This document shows positions 57,656-64,000 of a stretch of 64,000 nucleotides of DNA, piece after piece. Numbering within the stretch: the first letter of the stretch is position 1; each line of letters begins with the position of its first letter. The notes beneath the pieces were generated by a model, which was given only the letters and a program-made list of their open reading frames with translations, was not told the DNA's origin and ran no database searches. The DNA lies in NCBI GenBank assembly GCA_963691655.1, contig OY829326.1, positions 43,613,989-43,677,988 of the forward strand, written 5' to 3'. The position numbers and the translations under genes are program-made. This DNA is from Toxonevra muliebris (Eukaryota; Arthropoda; Insecta; Diptera; Pallopteridae).

Positions 57656-57733
57656 TCATTTCTCGAAAGAGATGAACGCATTGATTTCGGAATGGGTCAT
57701 CTTGCCGTCATTCTCCGTGCACATGAAAATCGG
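57656..57733 (-). CDS. Putative last coding exon of an unidentified gene (EF-hand-like stretch)
   Basis: On the minus strand a T-rich tract and CACAG/CCG acceptor precede a 78-bp frame, PIFMCTENDGKMTHSEINAF followed by ISFEK and TGA (57656-57658), in phase 0. The peptide has an acidic, Gly-containing turn (TENDGKMTHSE) followed by a short amphipathic helix, like the second half of an EF-hand loop. A canonical EF-hand cannot be shown because the first half would be in the preceding exon. DNA composition here is sharply less AT-biased than on either side, which argues for coding selection. The upstream exon was not found within the window, so the intron is long or the gene continues past 64000. 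I do not recognise the gene. Confidence 0.45.
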   Translation of the reverse strand, partial: PIFMCTENDGKMTHSEINAFISFEK

Positions 57734-58040
57734 CTGTGATATGTAGCCGCAAAAAAATTAAATACATACACACAAATATACGGCAAAGTTTCACGCTCAA
57801 TCACAGCCGCCATTTTATGTTTATGAGAGAAATAAAATTACGAACTAAAACTAAAACTGTAGTTTGCGAAGAAGAGAATCCTGGGAAAAAAGTACAGTTT
57901 GTGATTTTGTTAGTGGTTTTGTTTGTGTGTGTATGTGTGTGTGTACTTTTTTATTTTTTATGAGATCACGTTCTATTAGATACTACGTGAAATACATGTC
58001 CACATACATAAATAAAGTATCTACAAACTACACAAGGTAA
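57734..58040. other. Non-coding; presumed intron
   Basis: Pyrimidine-rich tract of the presumed acceptor (minus strand) and a TGTGTGTGTATGTGTGTGTG run at about 57925-57945. No exon recognised. Confidence 0.4.
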
Positions 58041-58192
58041 ATGCGCCTAAATCGGACCGGTTACATTTTTCAATATAATATCCGCGATTTGGATTTCATT
58101 CATTCATATTTTTTGGATAAATTTTACGAGGAAAATGAGCCGAAACCAAACTGGTTGCAGCTTTCAACGAAACAAGATACGTGGCAAACTAG
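58041..58192 (+). CDS. Possible coding exon, unrecognised
   Basis: An ATG at 58041, preceded in frame by TAA, opens 50 codons of unusually complex composition for this AT-rich DNA (MRLNRTGYIFQYNIRDLDFI..., then FYEENEPKPNWLQLSTKQDT). It reaches ACTAG/GTACTT, which could be a splice donor in phase 2; without splicing the frame runs to 58265. The strand is opposite to the 57656 exon. There is no recognised domain. It may be a first exon, a relic of an element-encoded protein, or chance. Confidence 0.25.
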
Positions 58193-58944
58193 GTACTTTT
58201 TCATATTTTTCCAGGCTTACATGATTCACGATATTATAATAAAGTGTTATGAAAATTTTCACTAAAAATACTTTTAAAAGATGAGGAATTTTTTTTTTTT
58301 TTTTTGGACTTTCACAAATTAAAATATTTTTTATTTTTTTTATGTAATCCTTTATTTCCAAAAAGTGGTCCAAATTACGGTTACTTACGTTGCGTTAAAC
58401 ATTTACTACTACATATTCATGGATGGTTAGATGAGTGAATGAATGATGGTTGCCTGGTTGGGTTGATGGTTGCGAACGCGTGTGTACTCTTTTTTGTTCA
58501 ATGGTGAAATGGTCAACGTGATGCATACATCTATTTGTGTCTGTGTGTGTGTTAAGCGTGTATTTTGCCTTAATAGGCAAACGTCATTAAAATGTTCAAA
58601 TTGCTGTTTTAATGCAAAAGTTTTTTGTTTTCAGTTTTGTTCAAATTTATTTGTAAGCGCGATAACATGTTAGCTCTTTCAGTGTTCAATGCTCATATTC
58701 GTACTCGCACCACTCGTTTTGTGGCTTAAAATGCCATTAAAGTCAATGGATTATTTAATATTTTTATTTTTTTGAGTATGAGTTTTGAAGTTGATGTGGA
58801 GTAATGCTATTAGCATTTTATGAGCGCATAAAAGTTTCAAAATATATTTATTGATTTTTAAGTAATTTATTTTTCTTGTTAGTTATTAACTATGACAAAA
58901 TCATTTACTCCCATGGACATAAATAATAAAGATTACAACCAGAA
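58193..58944. other. Non-coding stretch
   Basis: A T-run at 58289-58306, GGTTGCCTGGTTGGGTTGAT at about 58449-58468 and a (TG)n run at about 58537-58551. No gene recognised. Confidence 0.4.
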
Positions 58945-59025
58945 AGAAATTTTATTGGATCCGGAGATTTCCGAAGGGGGCTTGGGCTAACTCCGAAACC
59001 TCCTAGAATCTGCTAGTGATCGCAA
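58945..59025. repeat. Short copy of the GGATCC/CTAGTG repeat family
   Basis: TTGGATCCGGAGATTTCCGA, then AGGGGGCTTGGGCTAACTCC, then CCTCCTAGAATCTGCTAGTG. Inverted, the right end (CACTAGCAGATTCTAGGAGG) resembles the left. Confidence 0.45.
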
Positions 59026-59299
59026 CAGTAATTGACATTGAGAACGATTTATAATAGTTTACTTGATTTGTGTATGTATGGTAGATAGTCGAGAAATGGT
59101 TAAGTTTCGATTCAACTGAGCTGAATTTCTACTGCAAATATTGAGAGGATTTTACTCTAAGCTGATCCAAACTCAATAGCCGAGGGAAAATAGAACTATC
59201 CCATAACTGAATAAGTTAGAGTAAATTTTTATGACTATTGGAGTGGATCGTTTTTGTAATGATTGTATTTTTTTTTAAGTGAAACTTCTTTAGCGAGGA

Positions 59300-59920
59300 T
59301 AAATCGAAAATTTTTCAACGGAAGTCACGTTGTTGTTGCACTCATACGAAACTAATAAGAAATAAAGTTATGCTGTTAGTGTTTAGCGAGCGAAGCCATA
59401 AGGGTATCGGCTGCATACAATCATGCAGAGAGCCAACTTCTTGCAGTTTTATCTTATGTGCTTTAGTGAGAGAGCTTGATTCCATATAGCTGAATTTTCC
59501 TTTCATGTGTTATATAAGTGTGCTACCTCATGTTTGTACCGATAAATGTAAAGAGTATCAACAGAAAAAAAGCTTTAGAAAATAGAAACAGGAAGAGTGC
59601 AAAAGCTTCAACAACGACGGTCACGTGAAAAATCGCGTTTTTGTTGCACTCTACCAAAACCAGTAAGAAACGAAGTTATGCAGTTTTTATTCGGCTGCAT
59701 ACAATCAAACAGAGAGACGACTTCTCGCATTTTTATCTCATGTGCCTTAGTGAGAGAGTCAATGTGGAAGTCTCGGCTTGATTGCATATAACTGAACTTT
59801 CCTTTTATGTGTTATACACATGTTTTACGTCGCGTTTCTTCCGATAAATGTAGAGAGTATCAACAGAAGAAAAGCAAGAACAAAATTGAGAGATGAGGAC
59901 TGCAAAAACTTCAATAGAAT
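59300..59920 (+). repeat. Tandem duplication of a roughly 295-bp unit
   Basis: Unit 1 (about 59300-59592) and unit 2 (about 59593-59890) share, in order, GTCACGT..TTGTTGCACTC, ATACAATCA..CAGAGAG, CTTAGTGAGAGAG, CCGATAAATGTA.AGAGTATC and CAACAGAA.AAAAGC. A third start (GACTGCAAAAACTTCAATAG at 59895-59914) follows. Divergence between units is substantial. A 64-codon frame in unit 2 (59597-59791) is not conserved in unit 1. Confidence 0.6.
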
Positions 59921-60038
59921 GTTTTCTAACAACATTGTTTCACTTCTACAGTGAGTGCTTCCAGACACATAATTTTTTTTTAATCTTACGCTCTGCATTT
60001 TTAGTTTTATAAAATTTTTACGTACTTTCCTTCCGTAG

Positions 60039-60340
60039 CTCTCTTTGGAATATTTTTTGAATCAAAATAGTGGCCCAGAATAGATGTCTTCAAAAAAACT
60101 TTGGTGCACAAAATGTCAACCAAATCGGTCGATCCATAAATAGCCCTGGAGCCATCTATAGAGCTCTTTCAAGAAACAATTTTTGTCTTTTGTCTGATTT
60201 ATGCTGCTGAGCTGCCTTTGGTATATATATTTTAGATCAAAATAGAGGCCAAAAATTAGTTTTCTGGTCCAAAAAAAAACCCTGGTGTGCAAAATTTAAA
60301 TACAATCGGCCGGTCTATAAGTGGCGCTCCAGTACAAGAA
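60039..60340 (+). repeat. Tandem duplication of a roughly 175-bp unit
   Basis: About 60039-60163 and 60213-60340 share CTTTGG.ATAT.TTTT, ATCAAAATAG.GGCC, TGGTG.GCAAAAT, AATCGG.CG.TC.ATAA and CTCCAG words in the same order, 174 bp apart. No coding frame runs through both. Confidence 0.5.
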
Positions 60341-61009
60341 AAAATTAAATTAAATTACAGGATTGTGGCCCGCTCTCTCTACGATGAAAGTTTAGAGAAA
60401 AAATAATAAAGAAACAACAGTACCGCAAATGAGTTTTCATATAATCTGTCCGTACTAGTACATACATATAAAATGTAATTTTATTTATTTATTTCAATGG
60501 CAATATTTGATGAAAAACATTTATGAGCCTTCTTTTTTCTAACTTTCTATAGTTGCATGCAATTGTGTCCACACGTCTTAATGAGAGATAAACTTCTTTC
60601 TATATCAGATTTACTTGTTTTGGCCTGTGAATAGTTTATATGTATGCGTTTAAATACAAATTAGTTTTTTTTACATAAACATAGGTAAATACATGCTACA
60701 TAGTTAGTACATACATACATTGTACATACATATATATGTAAAAAGGAATAAACTCCCCTAGCCATATACCGATGAACGACTAAATCTAATACATTTTAAT
60801 GGTTGATTCGTAAATAAAACGAAAATTTTAAAGGGATGAATAAATTAAAATCCCACCTTTCGGAAATGCCTGGATCCGTATTTACAAGGTACCGCAAAAG
60901 TCATCAGCCTTTCGGGAAATGCCCTAATTTTTGCAAATGGCATCGCATGTCCTCGTGACTTTGACTTTTATGGCTTATTAGAATATAATATAATAATAAT
61001 ATATCGATA
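60341..61009. other. Non-coding, with one GGATCC-type repeat end
   Basis: TTTCGGAAATGCCTGGATCC at about 60858-60877 is the terminal word of the GGATCC/CTAGTG family, here without a visible partner. TACATACATACATTGTACATAC near 60709-60730. No gene. Confidence 0.35.
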
Positions 61010-61258
61010 CCTCAGTTCCAAAGTGTAACAAATCCGAAATTTGAAGAATTTGAGATAAGTATGAGAAACTATTATCGGAACGATTACGTACCATTTCCAA
61101 AGAATAACAGGTCGATAACTCAATGTCGTTCAGTTGGTACACCCTATATTTTATCATAAACGATTAAGAAATATATTGATAAAAGTATCACTAGTCATTT
61201 AAATTTCTAATTATCTCGTAGGTACTTATTTCTGACTTGTTACACATTGGAACTGAGG
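61010..61258. mobile_element. Tc1/mariner-type MITE with 32-bp terminal inverted repeats
   Basis: The left end CCTCAGTTCCAAAGTGTAAC and inverted right end CCTCAGTTCCAATGTGTAAC continue inward to about 32 bp with three mismatches in total. TA lies directly outside both ends (61008-61009 and 61259-61260). The 249-bp unit has no coding capacity. Confidence 0.75.
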
Positions 61259-61260
61259 TA

Positions 61261-64000
61261 TAGATATAATAATTCTGCTCTTATGCGATTTGCATTAGTT
61301 AGCAAGATCAGGCGATTTGACCATTCTTCACTTCTTTCTTTCGAATTATTTGAAGTCATTCGTCTATGCAAATAAGCCACGAATTTTCACAGCCCTCATA
61401 AAGAAAAATGGTTGAAAATACCATTAAATGGAATAAAATGTACTAAAACAGAATGCGAACATTTACATAAACTACATTACATTCAAGCTTCAATCGAGTG
61501 ACGACTTTTGCAACACCTTGTATATGCACCTATGCATGCACATAGATTCTAGATTCTTTGTTCACTAACGCCACTATCAAACACACTTGAATGAGCAAGT
61601 ATCTCAAAGATATTTACTTTTTCATAAATGGTTTATCATTAAGCCAGCAAATCTTATATATACGAATGTCTGTATCTATTTTTATTTAAAAGATACACAC
61701 ACAAATGCATACACATTTATATATGGTATAAAAAGGTAATATGTAGGTAACAAAAACCAGCCAACAAACAAAATAGCATGCTCTTACTTAATGAAAATCT
61801 AGGCCAATAATAATTAAAATGTTTTACAAGCTTCAATACTAACATAAGTAACACGCACACATGAATTCTTATGTATGAATGTATATGTGTATGCTGGTAT
61901 ATATCTGCGTGTAAATCTCCGTCTGCAGTTAATAAAAAGAATCTGTTTATTATTCTTAGAAAGATAAAATAAAAGCTCATGTTGTAATTTTCTTGATTAC
62001 AGCTTACAACTGCACAACAACTACAAAAACAAAATATGCTCTGAAAGAGAAATTTGGAAAACAAACTAAGTAAATAAATAAAAAAATAAAAAATTACGTT
62101 AGCAATTGCTTAGAAAAATAATAGAACTGATAATTTTTTCCGACGCTGAAAATTGAATAAATAAGAATTTATTTTCACACTTTTAAAATTTCATACATAA
62201 AGTTAAATTATAAATTACTTAATTGAAATTCAAAAAAAAAAAAAATAACAGCATTTTGATATTGCATCACCCTTTTGCAATAGAAACTAATTTTTTTTTT
62301 AATATCATAGTTGAATTTAAAAAAGAATTTATCAACTTACCGAATATAGAGTGAAATTTCATTTCGCAAAGTTTTTAATTTCACCTACCAAAAACATGTG
62401 AAATATTTTAAAAATGTTGTTTATTGTTATTACTTTATTATTATGGAAGATTTGTCACTTTCATAAACGTACAACTCAATGTTAAAGAAAGCATTTAAAG
62501 AAATTTTTGGTATTTATTTTTACTTGTATGTATTTATTTATGAAGTGTGTGAATTGAAATAATTTCTTTAAGAAATTGTTTTGGGGCTTTGTTTTGTATA
62601 ACAGACTTAGCTAAATGCTGTCTGATGAATATGTATCACATGAAATGTTTCCTCAAATATGTGAACATTGTAAATGTTGGATATGAAGACATAGTTTAAT
62701 GTTGTTTTTCATTTCATTAAATATTTACCCAGAGTTGGAAGTAATTCATTTTTGGACTTGGCCGAATTTTGATAGTTCCACAAGGGCTTGAGGTATGCAG
62801 GTATGTTCATAACAAAAGTTGAACGCAATATTTCCATTTACTCCAGGTTATATCAGATTCCTAAACAAAACTGGTTCAACCACTATGCTGGCTTTACTTA
62901 AAGTAACTCTAAGCTTTTCCAATACAACATGTTATTTTCATATTTTGATTTTTTATACTTTTTGCAAGTAATTTCTACAAAAACAAAATGAACTGATGAT
63001 CAAGTGGCCTCTGCAGAATGAAAATCATTAGTTTATTTTGAACCATACTTTAAAACAAAATACAAATAAACGATTCAACCTCAGGTCTCTGAAAAAACTT
63101 CCTCTCAGAACTGAAACTAATTTTCTTTCCTTTAGATCCTGAGAATTTTAAACATCGACGAAAACTCTTCAGAAATGATAAGCCATTTTAAAACTTAAAT
63201 TACATTCAATAGAATCAATTTCAGAAAGATATGATTTTAATAAAACAAAAATACATATAAACAAACACACATAAATGTATTTATATGCGTGTAAATAAAT
63301 GAAATTTAATTTAATTTTATTGATTTGCAAATATTTGTCCACATAGATTCTTGCGTATATAAATAAATACACTAAATTACACTCATACTCAACTCAGTCA
63401 TAGTCAACTCATACTGCTACTCAAAAGGTTATTCCTCTTTGATAAATTTTGGTAAATCAAATCATATACACTAGTATATAGATACATATATATATATATA
63501 TTTATGAGAATATGGCAATAACGCCATACATAATTATTATGCAGCATCATCATAAATATAACCGTAGGCAAATTTAATCAACATACCAAAAAAAAAAAAA
63601 AAACAATCAACACAAAAGTTTTATAGCTACAAAGAAATGTTATGTCATATGTGAAGAAGGGGGGAGGGAAAAGTGAATGAAAAGGGAGAAAGACACGGCA
63701 GAGATTACATATTAGAGAATTCTAGAAAGATTTCATAATTAGCAAAAACTTCAACCAAAAAAAAATTAAAAAAAAAAAACTTTTTTAAGATATTAATGAT
63801 TATTTTTTTTTAGCATAAATATCGAAGAGTTCTTTCACCTAATGCGACTACATATTTGTTTTTGCTTTAGTTTACCGCTCGAGGGCAATCCACAAAATGT
63901 TCTTAACGCTAGCATATGCAGGTATGTGTGTATATGGGTAAATATACGTTTAAGTGGTCAGCAGTTGATAGTTGGATGGTTCTTCATTTGTGGCAAACAA
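61261..64000. other. AT-rich non-coding stretch with simple repeats
   Basis: TATATATATA at 63486-63500, ACTCATACTCAACTCAG-type degenerate hexamers at 63380-63420, and A-runs at 62231-62244, 63589-63603 and 63758-63779. The minus frames 61717-62064 and 63169-63372 are dominated by Tyr/Ile/His from TATATG tracts and are not accepted as genes. Confidence 0.45.

Overview
The window reads as AT-rich, gene-poor chromosomal DNA from a higher fly (Diptera, Schizophora). The grounds are abundant CAACAA/GCTGCT, TACATA and TATGTATG simple repeats, relics of insect Tc1/mariner, hAT and Jockey-type elements, and short candidate exons with fly-like splice signals. A tephritid is my best guess, because the mariner remnant at 40904-41605 resembles the rosa (DD41D) group first found in Ceratitis. 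That is inference from recalled families, not a search. There is no bacterial gene organisation, CRISPR array, rRNA or intact tRNA, and I see no complete protein-coding gene. Most long open frames lack an ATG or lie in repeats.

Candidate host-gene pieces are few. A first coding exon (+) lies at 18050-18138, with an in-frame stop just before its ATG and a GTAAGT donor. A 78-bp terminal exon (-) lies at 57656-57733, with a pyrimidine-rich acceptor and an EF-hand-like acidic stretch. Weaker frames are at 16975-17079 (+), 39249-39455 (-), 45288-45365 (+), 49849-50262 (+) and 58041-58192 (+). I could not name any of these genes. Much of the window may be intron or intergenic DNA.

The rest is a graveyard of mobile DNA. 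From the left: a ladder of a 15-bp motif (1-1943); a MITE with CCCACTGA ends (2423-3036); a non-LTR relic (5440-6360, -); a 22-bp-TIR foldback (9305-9470); a hAT-type element with a perfect 8-bp duplication (12539-13442) and a second copy (21924-22731); two other hAT-like elements (23099-23420, 26473-27074); a 1.07-kb foldback element (28561-29635); a perfect 34-bp-stem hairpin (32583-32671); non-LTR RNase H relics (37080-37960 +, 42330-42580 -); an internally deleted rosa-like mariner (40904-41605); a Tc1/mariner DD37E element with an intact catalytic C-terminus but a broken N-terminus (54724-55995); a 0.3-kb repeat present in inverted copies at 43032 and 56885; two local tandem duplications (59300-59920, 60039-60340); and a TA-flanked MITE (61010-61258).

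No new multigene system is visible. The points most worth a second look are the foldback element, the hAT copy that has a target duplication but no 3' terminal repeat, the perfect hairpin, the motif ladder and the two candidate exons.
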